Below the pieces are notes generated by a model. That model did not search any database and was not told where the DNA came from. It saw nothing but the letters and a program-made list of their open reading frames with translations. From the NCBI RefSeq assembly GCF_037652055.1, contig NZ_JBBKAH010000003.1:248001-312000 (forward strand): DNA of 64,000 nucleotides, in the 5' to 3' direction. Positions 29,601 to 37,330 of this stretch are shown piece by piece. The stretch comes from Pelagibius sp037652055. GTDB lineage: Bacteria > Pseudomonadota > Alphaproteobacteria > Kiloniellales > Kiloniellaceae. How positions within the stretch are numbered: the first letter of the stretch is position 1; every line of letters starts with the position of its first letter. The position numbers and the translations under genes are program-made.

Positions 29601-30285
29601 GCCCATCTCCGAACAGACCGCCGAGGAAATCAAAGCCGACATCGGCCTGCCGGTCGGCTTCGCAGTCAGCATTCTGAAGGATGACAAAGGCGTAATCGCC
29701 TTCGGCCTGCCGCTAAGCGGAACCGTCGCTGAACCGCAGGTCGACTACAGTGAAGCGATCAGCAAGGCGATCTCCGGTGCGATGGCATCGGTCTTCCCAA
29801 CCAACTGGTTCGGGTCCGACGGCAATACCTTCGAGATGCAGCCCGCACCCTTCATACCCGGCACTGCGGAACTTACCGAGGACGGCAAGAGCGTCGCCGA
29901 CCAGATGGGCGGACTCTTCGCCAGCAAGCCGGGCATCAGCATCCGCACCTGCGGGCGCGCTGGCCGCGCCGACCTGGTGGCGCTGCGGGGCGACCCGCTG
30001 GAGGAGCCTCTGCCGGCGCCAGATAGCGGCGCCGCAAGCGAGGACGCCGCGGCGGCGCTCGCACCGCCGGACAAAGGGATCGCGCCCGCCCCGGAATCAC
30101 AGCCGATCGCCAAGCCCAGCGACGCGGAGGTCGAAGCCCTGCTGGCCCTGGCGACCGAACGTGGGGCCGCCGTACGCAAGTACCTCCAGGCCAAATACGG
30201 CATCGATCCCAGCCAGATCCCCGAGTGCCGCACCGCCTACAGCATCGAGGACAACAAGCTGCCGCGCGCGGAATTCCAATTCTAG
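26653..30285 (+). CDS. Large DUF748/AsmA-like envelope protein
   Basis: 1210-residue protein with a basic cytoplasmic N-terminus, one membrane helix (about 36-57, GTGIAVVLFVLVVFVLP) and a very long periplasmic part rich in short beta strands, typical of DUF748/AsmA-like proteins thought to bridge inner and outer membrane in lipid transport or envelope upkeep. The C-terminal region (about 1000-1110) has IKADIGLPVGFAVSILKDDKGVIAFGLPLSGTVAEPQVDYS, typical of the DUF748 end, then an OmpA-like fold tail (FIPGTAELTEDGKSVADQMG ... IRTCGRAGRADL). The start is TTG at 26653. Exact function unknown. Confidence 0.8.
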   Translation: MTDKSDKTDTATGRSKPASAASSPHARRRRLAIRAGIGTGIAVVLFVLVVFVLPTPLARYVIESQLEELGIQHDGIDTVDIDLWNSEVRAGPVTFHAGEAQQGQLGETGFDYSFKQLFEGRAFVRTFFLKGVDLYITRLEDGAIEINGINLRDLAAANGEEEETISAEREEETEGGSDFGFGGDNFEFSDSRLVFEDLSGGTLTIDLQRMTLERLRSWTPDEPTTFALQGRLNDIDLTLDGTIIPLGDPLVATLSTRAEGITLDRIARFIGPTGLARQNGTVVTEVRYDYSIFGDGRLEGTVDGTYHLKDFDIATETGETVTLDDATLKVDLRQQLQPDSSATATGQFRLTGGKLTFATATGDALEIGAVDLAVDSLDFEKGAQLRQGTTSETRQEAAPGGGPASSIVQLLIGWARQLGEDALRHHLSADGEPTLTLKDGLLRVAARDGVPGQELSFDQVSVHLGEVASQALDTGWVANGSLDTVISGLRLAVENGRAEMNLAEFRANSRAIDFDLTPEETALNFDFAVALQGLAAKDDQGTALDLDSFSLTTDRFRIGETPSDEEAGGPLTVGLKGLAATLPGDAGAVTLTGDSLALDLPTFTLTGKQGEAARVAGSLELTGLSVDRGGNAPLSFSLASTRSDLQDVRVAPLNKQATVEGGLATQLSGVTLSAGAAPEAFSLSIDSLENELAGLKASGFDTAAPGVTLATETRLAGLAARLPLPGGEMAEASVATLQAPLTELAFADGAVRAEGAVEVTGIAAHTGGETPQSVDLAGLSITGLSGNSAEGAAVEQIALGELTAKLALPLPGMAESATASSETTAAQTDSAQAATAPDDAAPAGFDMQFKLGTLTLAAGSTIEITDRSVEPPLQANIMLEELKAGPFDTAAPETRTDIVLALAVNETSKVQLQGWGAPLKTKPDFELSSQIDGLLLAILSPYAAKMTGVNIESGELTAAIDANAAEGDLGGAIDLRIDDLFVTPISEQTAEEIKADIGLPVGFAVSILKDDKGVIAFGLPLSGTVAEPQVDYSEAISKAISGAMASVFPTNWFGSDGNTFEMQPAPFIPGTAELTEDGKSVADQMGGLFASKPGISIRTCGRAGRADLVALRGDPLEEPLPAPDSGAASEDAAAALAPPDKGIAPAPESQPIAKPSDAEVEALLALATERGAAVRKYLQAKYGIDPSQIPECRTAYSIEDNKLPRAEFQF

Positions 30286-30448
30286 AGCCGCTTGGCAAAC
30301 CGGCTGGGATGGCCCGCTCGGCCGGCACCTCTGCCGTTGCGCATTGGAAGGGGGCCGCTTGGCGGCGGCCGCCCGCTGGGGCAAAATCCGCAAAAGCCGG
30401 CGCGGCGGACAGCGCCGCGGGCAAACAACGGATAGGGATCCTCGAAAC

Positions 30449-31378
30449 ATGCAAACAGGAATCAGCAGCCGCCCGCTGGCCGGGCCCGGCGTTGCCCTCC
30501 AGAGCGGCATTGCCCCCAAAACCGGCGTCACCCTGGGCCTCGTGCTGGCCGGCGCCCTCTCGGCCGGGGCGGCCATGGCCCAGAGTGCCGCCCCGGCACC
30601 GGCCGCCAACGACGGCACCAATGCCGCCTACTGGATGCAGCAGTCGGTCGAGTACAAGGCCAGCACCCAGGCGCTCTACGCCCTGGCGATGCTGCGCCTC
30701 AACCAGGCCCTGGCCGACCCGACCTGGACCGCGGCCCCGGAGCAGGGCAGCGGCTATGAGCAGAAGCCGGCGGCGGTGATCCTCGACGTCGACGAGACCG
30801 TGCTGGACAACTCCGAATACCAGGCCTGGATCGTCGAGAACGGCGAGCACTACGGCTCCAAGACCTGGGCGGCCTTCGTCGGCGCCGAGGTCTCGGACCC
30901 CATCCCGGGCAGCCTGGAGTTCATCCGCTACGCCGTCGCCAACGAGGTCGCGGTGTTCTACGTCTCCAACCGCAAGGGTCCGGAAGAAGCGGCCACGCGG
31001 GCGAACCTGGCCGCCCTCGGCTATCCGGTCGAGGGCCGGGATGCCGGCGAGGACAGGGTGCTGCTGCGCGGCGAGAAGGAGGCATGGACCTCCGAGAAAG
31101 GCACGCGCCGCGCCGCGATCGCCGAGAAGTACCGGATCGTGCTTTCGATCGGCGACAACCTCGGCGACTTCGTGGACGGCGTTGAGGTCTCAGAGGCCGA
31201 GCGCCTGAAGCTCTACCGGGACAACGCCGCGCGCTGGGGCCGCGAGTGGATCATGCTGCCCAATCCCAGCTACGGCTCCTGGGAAGGCGCTTCCTTCGGC
31301 TTCAACTGGGGCGCCCCGGACGAGGAGAAGCGGCAGATGAAGTACGACACCCTGAAGGACTGGCAGCCGGCGATGTAG
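30449..31378 (+). CDS. Periplasmic HAD acid phosphatase, P4/class B-like
   Basis: 309-residue exported phosphatase of the HAD superfamily related to lipoprotein e(P4) 5'-nucleotidases. Signal peptide with a long polar n-region, cleavage near AAMAQS (about 45). Catalytic motif DVDET at 113-117 (D113 nucleophile, D115 acid/base), then FYVSNRKGPEEAATRANLAALGYP and the metal-binding LSIGDNLGDFVDG. Unlike classical P4 proteins it lacks a lipobox cysteine, so it is probably soluble in the periplasm. The ATG at 30449 gives the protein that begins with the signal peptide; the longer reading overlaps the previous gene. Confidence 0.88.
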   Translation: MQTGISSRPLAGPGVALQSGIAPKTGVTLGLVLAGALSAGAAMAQSAAPAPAANDGTNAAYWMQQSVEYKASTQALYALAMLRLNQALADPTWTAAPEQGSGYEQKPAAVILDVDETVLDNSEYQAWIVENGEHYGSKTWAAFVGAEVSDPIPGSLEFIRYAVANEVAVFYVSNRKGPEEAATRANLAALGYPVEGRDAGEDRVLLRGEKEAWTSEKGTRRAAIAEKYRIVLSIGDNLGDFVDGVEVSEAERLKLYRDNAARWGREWIMLPNPSYGSWEGASFGFNWGAPDEEKRQMKYDTLKDWQPAM

Positions 31379-31415
31379 CCGCCGCGCAACGAGGGAACGG
31401 CTCTTCCAGAACGGG

Positions 31416-31451
31416 ACAAGGCCCTGGTATCGCCGCACCAGGGCCTTGTTT
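31416..31451 (+). terminator. Terminator after the P4-type phosphatase
   Basis: Perfect 13-bp stem ACAAGGCCCTGGT/ACCAGGGCCTTGT, loop ATCGCCGC, followed by TTT. It stands 38 bases after the phosphatase stop. Confidence 0.85.
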
Positions 31452-31559
31452 CATGCGCCGTTCACACTCAGCCGGTCGCTACAGCCCTGCGCCGCATCGC
31501 CAGGCAAAGCAGCCGCATGGCCGCAGGCGGCGCCGGGCGGAGGGTCCGCCGGAGCGGAT

Positions 31560-31808
31560 TTACCGCGCCTCCTCCCACGACTGGTACTGCGGATCCCGCG
31601 GCTCCTCCGGCAGTTCGACCGGCCAGGTTCCGTTGCGGTAGCGATACCAGAAGGCAACAGCCAAGAAGCACACGCCAAGCGCATAGGCGCCCATGCCGAT
31701 AATCAAAATCGCCAGCAACGCCACGCTTCCGCTCCACAGGCTGAGTAGAAGCGGAAAGGCAATCAAGACTGCCAACGCGGCGCAGTACGCTTTCGCATTC
31801 CTGGACAT
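31560..31808 (-). CDS. Small two-helix membrane protein
   Basis: 82-residue protein, not recognised. Two membrane segments (about 8-24 and 28-54) are followed by a polar tail ending DPQYQSWEEAR. AAAGGA stands about 7 bases before the ATG at 31808, which fixes the start. It lies downstream of the antiporter gene on the same strand, separated by 300 bases, so co-transcription is uncertain. Confidence 0.6.
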   Translation of the reverse strand: MSRNAKAYCAALAVLIAFPLLLSLWSGSVALLAILIIGMGAYALGVCFLAVAFWYRYRNGTWPVELPEEPRDPQYQSWEEAR

Positions 31809-32108
31809 CCACTGTCCTTTCGGATGCGTCTCCCTATCCCCGAAGCGCATAGTATAGGCCGCTTTTCGCTTTTGCGAAGCCCCGGTGATTAAAAGAAAAA
31901 ACTCGGCCGACTTGTCAGAAGCGAGCGTCGCTTCGCCGCGGCGACGATTGCCTTCTGCCACCTTCACTGATTCGCCGACGGACGGCCCCCCTCCTATACT
32001 GAAAGCGGTGCTGGCCATCTCCCCCACCTTACCAGCGATTGAGAGACGACAAGTCCTGAAGGGGGAAGAAGTTGACGCTCCCGCCCCAACTAGAGGATGT
32101 GGCGGCAC
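31809..32108. other. Intergenic region upstream of small membrane protein
   Basis: 300 bases with more A+T than the flanks and no supported gene. It probably holds the promoter of the 82-residue membrane protein. No repeat or RNA structure recognised. Confidence 0.4.
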
Positions 32109-33359
32109 TCACATCGTCCCGCGCTTTGATGCGAAGCGGTCGACCAGGAAGCTGGTTGTCCCGTGGATAACGGTGGAGGCGAACACGGTGTAGGCGACGA
32201 GCGCCCACAGCGGTCGCTCGTTGATGAATTCGACGTGGCCGGTGGCATAGGCAATGTAATAGATCGAACCGATACCACGAACGCCGAAGAAGCAGACGAT
32301 CCAGCGGTCGCGCGAAACGAGATCGGTGCCCTTCAAAGACAACCAGCTGACGAGTGGACGGATGACGAGCAGAAGACTAAAGCCGATCACGGAATGGCGC
32401 CAGTCAAGCGCACCCCACTGAGTTGGCAAAGTGCTGCCGACGAGAAACAGCAGGATGGCGGTCAGCGCGTGCTCGATCGCCTCACTGAAGGCATGAAGGC
32501 GCTGGTGGAAATGATGCTCCTGCCGGACCCGCCGGCAGACGAGGCCGGCGACGAAGGCGCCGATGAAGCCGTAGCCCTCCGCCAGCTCCACGATGCCGTA
32601 GCACAGAAAGACCGCGCCCAAGGCGATCACGCCAGGTCCGCTTTTCTCGATGGCACCGGCGCTCCAGGTGGCGAACAGGCTGCGGCCCAGCAGCCAGCCG
32701 ACTGCCGCACCCACCGCCGCGCCCACCACGATTCGGTACAGCACGTCGCGCAGCAGCCACTCGCCTAGCCAGGCCGAGGGGTCGGGGCCAAGCGCGGCGA
32801 TGAGCAACCCCAGATAGACAAAAGGAAAGGCGAGGCCGTCATTCAGCCCGGCCTCCGCGGTGAGCGTAAAGCGCACGGGGTGTTCATTGCCCTCTTGCGG
32901 TGGTCCGACCTGGACGTCGCCGGCCAGGACCGGATCGGTCGGTGCCAGCACCGCGCCCAACATCACCGCACCGGCCACCGTCATGCCGGCCAGCCCCCAG
33001 GCGAGGCCGCCGACCGCGGCCACGGTGAGCGGCATGGCGATCAGCAGCAGGCGCACGGTCGGCTGCCACCGGCGATAGCTCCCGATGTCGTCGATGCGCA
33101 GCCCCGTGGCGAACAGCACGACGATCACCACGACCTCGCTCAACATCTCCCACAGGCGTGGCGAGTTGGCGGGGTCCAACGCATCCATGCCCGGGACGAC
33201 CGTGTAGGTGACGAGCCCGGCGATCATCAGAAGCGCTGAGGACGAGGCGGCACGCGGGAACGCCAGACGCGGAAACCAGTGCGCGACGAAGATCGCCGCA
33301 CCGATCGTCGCCATCAGCACGTGGTAGGGAGAGAAATCGAAGAAGCTGCCGTTATCCAT
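32109..33359 (-). CDS. NhaP/CPA1-type cation:proton antiporter
   Basis: 416-residue membrane protein with about 12 segments. CPA1 features: EVVVIVVLFATGLRIDD, GAVLAPTDPVLAGDVQVGPPQEGNEHPVRFTLTAEAGLNDGLAFPFVYLGLL (the ND-type ion-binding region), and FFGVRGIGSIYYIAYA. It should exchange Na+ or K+ for protons across the inner membrane. The start is taken at MDNGSFFDFSPYHVLM; a longer reading to 33416 is less likely. The C-terminal regulatory tail of large NhaP proteins is missing. Confidence 0.88.
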   Translation of the reverse strand: MDNGSFFDFSPYHVLMATIGAAIFVAHWFPRLAFPRAASSSALLMIAGLVTYTVVPGMDALDPANSPRLWEMLSEVVVIVVLFATGLRIDDIGSYRRWQPTVRLLLIAMPLTVAAVGGLAWGLAGMTVAGAVMLGAVLAPTDPVLAGDVQVGPPQEGNEHPVRFTLTAEAGLNDGLAFPFVYLGLLIAALGPDPSAWLGEWLLRDVLYRIVVGAAVGAAVGWLLGRSLFATWSAGAIEKSGPGVIALGAVFLCYGIVELAEGYGFIGAFVAGLVCRRVRQEHHFHQRLHAFSEAIEHALTAILLFLVGSTLPTQWGALDWRHSVIGFSLLLVIRPLVSWLSLKGTDLVSRDRWIVCFFGVRGIGSIYYIAYATGHVEFINERPLWALVAYTVFASTVIHGTTSFLVDRFASKRGTM

Positions 33360-33505
33360 GTCTGCCCAGACTATGCCCCTTGGAGGCCAACGCAGCAGAA
33401 CCAAGGATGGTGGCAAGAAACTTCAGGCGGAGGGCGCCAGCGCCAGCATCGCCCCCGGCCCGTCCCTACAAACGGGCGAGAACTGGACCCCGGCGCGCGG
33501 TGACG

Positions 33506-34225
33506 CTAACCGAACCTCATGGACGAGGACCCAGCTAACTGCGTAAGTGCTCGGGCTTGCTGGGAGTGCCCCAGCGAGACTCTGCCTGGCCGCCTGCAGA
33601 GTCGCATCGGCCCCTGCCACGCCTTCTGCCGTCTCCAGCCCAAGGCCGCCAGCCCTGCCAGCCCAGTGCCAAAGAGGATGATGCCCGAGGGTTCCGGGAT
33701 GACCTGGGCGACTTCGAGGGAGAAGGTGTAAGCGGCCGTTCTGAACTGACCGAAAGCGACGCCGCCGCCTTTGCCCGGGTCGTCGATGGCATACAGTCCC
33801 GAACCCAGCGGAAGGTTGGCGACGAACATCGGCACATCGTTCGACGGAATAAAGACGTTTTGGAAGCGCAGGTCCTGAAAAGTGTCGTCCTGGAGAGCGA
33901 AAGTCGCCTGATTGAAGCGGCCGGCGCCTTGAGGCAGCAGCGTGATATCGAGCGAGATGCTTAAAAGCTGCGCTCCAGCCGGAACACTGAAGACAAAGGA
34001 GTCATCATCGCCCACGTCGGGCAAGGTGAACGCGAAGGTGATTTCGCCGCTGAAGGTATTAGTGCCGATCCCGAGCGCGAATACAGGGGAGCTTGCAGAA
34101 GGCGATGGCAAGAGATCGCCATCCACCGCCTCGTCGTAAGTGATCACGCCCCCCTGCGCCGAGCCTGCCACGGCAAGAAAACCAAAGCCTCCCAATAGCC
34201 CGGCAAAGGATCGCAGCATCGACAT
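33506..34225 (-). CDS. PEP-CTERM surface protein with odd C-terminal extension
   Basis: 239-residue exported protein. Signal peptide with cleavage near GSAQGGVI (about 25); beta-rich middle; a PEP-CTERM sorting signal at about 178-205 (VIPEPSGIILFGTGLAGLAALGWRRQKA). In the family the chain ends within a few residues of the basic cluster, but here about 35 more residues follow, starting with a Trp codon (TGG) one base away from a stop. Sorting would need an exosortase, which is not in this window. Confidence 0.8.
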   Translation of the reverse strand: MSMLRSFAGLLGGFGFLAVAGSAQGGVITYDEAVDGDLLPSPSASSPVFALGIGTNTFSGEITFAFTLPDVGDDDSFVFSVPAGAQLLSISLDITLLPQGAGRFNQATFALQDDTFQDLRFQNVFIPSNDVPMFVANLPLGSGLYAIDDPGKGGGVAFGQFRTAAYTFSLEVAQVIPEPSGIILFGTGLAGLAALGWRRQKAWQGPMRLCRRPGRVSLGHSQQARALTQLAGSSSMRFG

Positions 34226-34556
34226 CCCTCCTTCTCACGGCCAAGGTCACGCGCCAGTGAACCCTGTCGCGGCGCATCGAGACGAGGGCCAAATTTGGAC
34301 CGCTCGGCTCACGCCCGCTCACATGCCTCCCGGCAACGCCAGGCAGCGGCCAATAACGAGGCCGGTGGGATGTTCAAAGCACACCGGCGCATTGACGAGG
34401 GAGTACATCCGCTGGCGCTTTCTCCGCCCGGGTGTCGAAGAGCCGTCTGCCTCACAATTCCGGCTCTCGCTCGGAACGGGCCACTTTCGCCACTTCGAGC
34501 GCTGGGGCTGTTCCCGATTGGATTAGGGGATCTCGGCCTGACATCAGCGCCTCCCA
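34226..34556. other. Intergenic region upstream of PEP-CTERM gene
   Basis: About 330 bases with no recognisable gene. It must hold the PEP-CTERM promoter on its left side and borders the tRNA-remnant terminator on its right. Nothing else found. Confidence 0.4.
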
Positions 34557-34598
34557 TCGCAAAACAAGGCCTTGGCGCGAGGACGCCAAGACCTTGTT
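34557..34598 (-). terminator. Terminator downstream of the tRNA 3' remnant
   Basis: Read on the minus strand: AACAAGG-CTTGGCG arms pairing with CGCCAAG-CCTTGTT (34563-34598), followed by TTTTG. It lies 5 bases after the CCA end of the tRNA-like fragment, just as the terminator behind the intact tRNA-Met does. Confidence 0.75.
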
Positions 34599-34603
34599 AT
34601 CAT

Positions 34604-34645
34604 TGGTATCGGAGGAGGGACGCGAACCCCCGACGCGCGGATTAT
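34604..34645 (-). repeat. Truncated tRNA-Met 3' half (att-like remnant)
   Basis: 42 bases ending in CCA, matching the 3' half of the intact tRNA-Met at 44676-44717 with 4 mismatches and in the same orientation. Identity stops at the anticodon loop and no 5' half is present. This is the usual footprint left when an element integrates at a tRNA 3' end. It could instead be a decayed independent tRNA gene. Confidence 0.75.
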
Positions 34646-34654
34646 CGGCCCGGA

Positions 34655-36874
34655 TCAGCTGATGAGGGCCGCCAGCACCCGATCCGGCAGGAACGGGTAG
34701 TGCCGCAGCCGAACGCCGCCGGTAAGTCGAGCGACGGCATTGGCAATCGCCGGGCCGACGGGCGGGAGACCTGCCTGGCCGATGCCGCCGAACGGGCTTC
34801 CGGGGGTCGGGACCACGGAGACCTCGATTTCCGGCGCCTCGGACATGCGGATGACCCGGTACGTGTCGAAATTCGACTCCTGCACCTCGCCGTCAACGAC
34901 ATTGATCTGCTCAAACAGCGCATGGCCGGTGCCGCCGGTGATACCAGTAATCATCATGGCCTCGATATGCAGGGGCTGGATCGCCACACCGGGATCGATG
35001 GCGCACCACACCTTGTGCACGCGGATCTCGCCAGTGTCGCGGTTGAGCGAGACCTCGGCGACCTGGGCGCAATGGGAGCCGAAGGCGTCCGAGTAGGCCA
35101 TGCCGATCCCCCGGCCGTTGCGCGCCCGATCCCATTCCGCCATGCGGGCCACGGTCTCGATCACCTTTCGTGCGCGCGGCTGGTCCTTCAGGAGCTCGAG
35201 CCGCAATGCCACGGGATCGACCCCCCTCGCGGCGGCGATCTCGTCGACAAGACATTCGATTGCGAACCGCGTATAGCCGACCCCTACCGCGAACCAGAAT
35301 CCGATGTCGAGACCGTTGTCCTGACGCAGGTACTCTATCTGGTGGGCCGGCACGGTGTAATTGAACTTCGCACCCTCGGTTACGACGTCGTCATGACCGC
35401 CCGCCTCCTCGAAAACCGGCGGCAAGGTCCGTGCAAAGATCGAGTCCGCCACGACGCGATGACGCCAGCCGACGATATTCCCCTCGGCATCAAGCCCGAC
35501 CTTCACATGCTGCGCCTCGAGCGGCCGGAACTTGTCGTGCCGGACGTCGTCTTCACGGCTCCAGATGACCTTGACCGGCCGCCCCTCCACCGCCTTGGCC
35601 AGAGACACCGCATCGACAATGAAATCAGCCTCTGCCTTGCGTCCGAAACCACCGCCAAGCAGGGTCGTGTTGACCTTCACCTTGTCGGGCGTGGTGCCCA
35701 CGATGTCCGCGGCGAAGCCCTGCGTGCCGGTCGGCCCCTGGGTCGGCGCCCAAATCTCGACGCGGTCACCGGTCACGAGCGCGGTGGCGTTCATCGGCTC
35801 CATCGTGGCATGGGCAACGTGGTCGCTCATGTAGTCGACTTCTATCACCGTCGCAGCGCCGGCGATCGCCGCCTCGGCGTCCCCATGGGTATACGCGGTA
35901 ACACCTTGCTGCGTGAGGTCGCGGCCAACGGCGCGGTATTCGTCGAGTAGCCTCTCGCTCGTGTAGTTGCGAACCCGAGACGTCGTGCTCCAGGTCACTT
36001 TGAGAAGCTCTTTCGCGCGCCTGGTCGCCTCGACCGTCTCACCGATGATGCCGACGCCATAGGCCAGTGGAACGATCTGTGTAACGCCCGGCACGACCCG
36101 CGCTTCGGCGTCGTCGATCGCTTCCGGCCGCTCGTCCTGGACCGGCGCTCGCAGCACCGCTCCGTACAGCATGTCCGGAAGCTGAACGTCGATGCCGTAG
36201 ACTGCGGTTCCGTTTGTCTTCGAAGGCACGTCAACCCGCGGGATTGACCGACTTCCGATATAGCGCCACTTGTCGCTTGGCTTCAGGTCAGCCTCTGTCG
36301 CCTGCGGCAACGGATCCGGAAGGACAGCCCGGGCGGCAATCTCACCGTAGTCAAGCGCCCGGCCTGAGGATGCGTGCACCACTCTGCTGGGCTCGGTCGT
36401 GAGTTCGCTCACGGGCACGTTCATAATGCCCGCCGCAGCAGCCAAAAGGGTCAGGCGGGTCTGGGCACCGGTCAGGCGCAGCAGCGCGTTATAGCCTCGT
36501 GTCGACTCGCTGCCACCGGTGAGCTGAATCCCGTAGAAGCCAGGATTGCCGTAGAGCTCCGCGTCGGAAGGGGCCTGTACGACCCGCACACGGCTCCAAT
36601 CCGCATCCAGTTCCTCGGCGACGAGCAGCGGCAACGTCGTGGTGATGCCTTGTCCCATCTCCACGGCCGGCGCAATGATGCTGATCGTGCCGTCCGCTGC
36701 GATCGTGATCCAGACGTTAGGACGGAAACTACCCTCGGCGGCGGGCGCCAAGGCCGCGCCGTGGACAAGGTCGGGCAGCCCCCCGAAGGAGACGACGATG
36801 CCGAGGCTGCCGGCCGTTACGAGAAAGCTGCGCCGAGACAGCGCGTGACTGCGGCCTGTTATTGTTTCGCTCAT
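34655..36874 (-). CDS. IorB-type molybdenum hydroxylase large subunit (Glu to Gln at active site)
   Basis: 739-residue molybdopterin-binding subunit of the xanthine dehydrogenase family, closest in layout to isoquinoline 1-oxidoreductase beta subunit. Twin-arginine signal SRRSFLV at about 14-20, so it is exported folded. Cofactor motifs include EMGQGITTTLP, the ATMEPMNATA region and LLGGGFGRKAEADF. At the place of the catalytic glutamate (GxGEPG in relatives) it reads GGIGQAGLPP: Gln700, codon CAG at 34775-34777. Its stop is 9 bases from the tRNA remnant. The small subunit gene lies just upstream, 3 bases apart. Confidence 0.9.
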   Translation of the reverse strand: MSETITGRSHALSRRSFLVTAGSLGIVVSFGGLPDLVHGAALAPAAEGSFRPNVWITIAADGTISIIAPAVEMGQGITTTLPLLVAEELDADWSRVRVVQAPSDAELYGNPGFYGIQLTGGSESTRGYNALLRLTGAQTRLTLLAAAAGIMNVPVSELTTEPSRVVHASSGRALDYGEIAARAVLPDPLPQATEADLKPSDKWRYIGSRSIPRVDVPSKTNGTAVYGIDVQLPDMLYGAVLRAPVQDERPEAIDDAEARVVPGVTQIVPLAYGVGIIGETVEATRRAKELLKVTWSTTSRVRNYTSERLLDEYRAVGRDLTQQGVTAYTHGDAEAAIAGAATVIEVDYMSDHVAHATMEPMNATALVTGDRVEIWAPTQGPTGTQGFAADIVGTTPDKVKVNTTLLGGGFGRKAEADFIVDAVSLAKAVEGRPVKVIWSREDDVRHDKFRPLEAQHVKVGLDAEGNIVGWRHRVVADSIFARTLPPVFEEAGGHDDVVTEGAKFNYTVPAHQIEYLRQDNGLDIGFWFAVGVGYTRFAIECLVDEIAAARGVDPVALRLELLKDQPRARKVIETVARMAEWDRARNGRGIGMAYSDAFGSHCAQVAEVSLNRDTGEIRVHKVWCAIDPGVAIQPLHIEAMMITGITGGTGHALFEQINVVDGEVQESNFDTYRVIRMSEAPEIEVSVVPTPGSPFGGIGQAGLPPVGPAIANAVARLTGGVRLRHYPFLPDRVLAALIS

Positions 36875-36877
36875 GAC

Positions 36878-37330
36878 TCAGGCCTCCCGCGCCGCGCGTT
36901 GGATGGCACTGACGATTCGCACGTACGTTCCGCAGCGGCAGATATTGCCGTCCATGTGCTCGACGATCTCTTCGCGCGTCGGGGCGGGATTGCTCGCCAG
37001 CAACGCGGCGGCCTGCATGATCTGACCGGACTGGCAGTACCCGCATTGCGGAACCTGCTCGTCAATCCAGGCCTTCTGCAGCGGGTGATCGGCGTTCGGT
37101 GAGAGCCCCTCTATGGTCGTGACTTCCCGGTTGGCGACATCCTCCAACCAGGTCACGCAGGCGCGCGTCGGCGCACCGTCGACGTGCACAGTACAGGCCC
37201 CGCACTGCGCGATGCCGCAGCCAAACTTCGTGCCCGTCAGTTTGAGGTGCTCTCGAATGACCCAAAGGAGCGGCGTGTCGGGCGCGGCCTCGACGGTAAC
37301 GGCACGGCCGTTTATCGTGAATGTCGTCAT
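36878..37330 (-). CDS. IorA-type 2Fe-2S subunit of molybdenum hydroxylase
   Basis: 150-residue electron-transfer subunit with two 2Fe-2S clusters. N-terminal plant-ferredoxin-type domain with GCGIAQCGACTVHVDG, and C-terminal helical domain with CGYCQSGQIMQAAALL and GNICRCGTY. It pairs with the large subunit encoded immediately downstream. As in IorAB enzymes no FAD subunit is present, so electrons probably pass to a cytochrome or quinone. A second, similar pair stands at 46459-49249. Confidence 0.93.
   Translation of the reverse strand: MTTFTINGRAVTVEAAPDTPLLWVIREHLKLTGTKFGCGIAQCGACTVHVDGAPTRACVTWLEDVANREVTTIEGLSPNADHPLQKAWIDEQVPQCGYCQSGQIMQAAALLASNPAPTREEIVEHMDGNICRCGTYVRIVSAIQRAAREA

Noticed and set aside
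29750..30448. Upstream extension of the P4-type phosphatase
   Set aside because: Overlaps the DUF748-like gene in another frame; the signal peptide begins at 30449.
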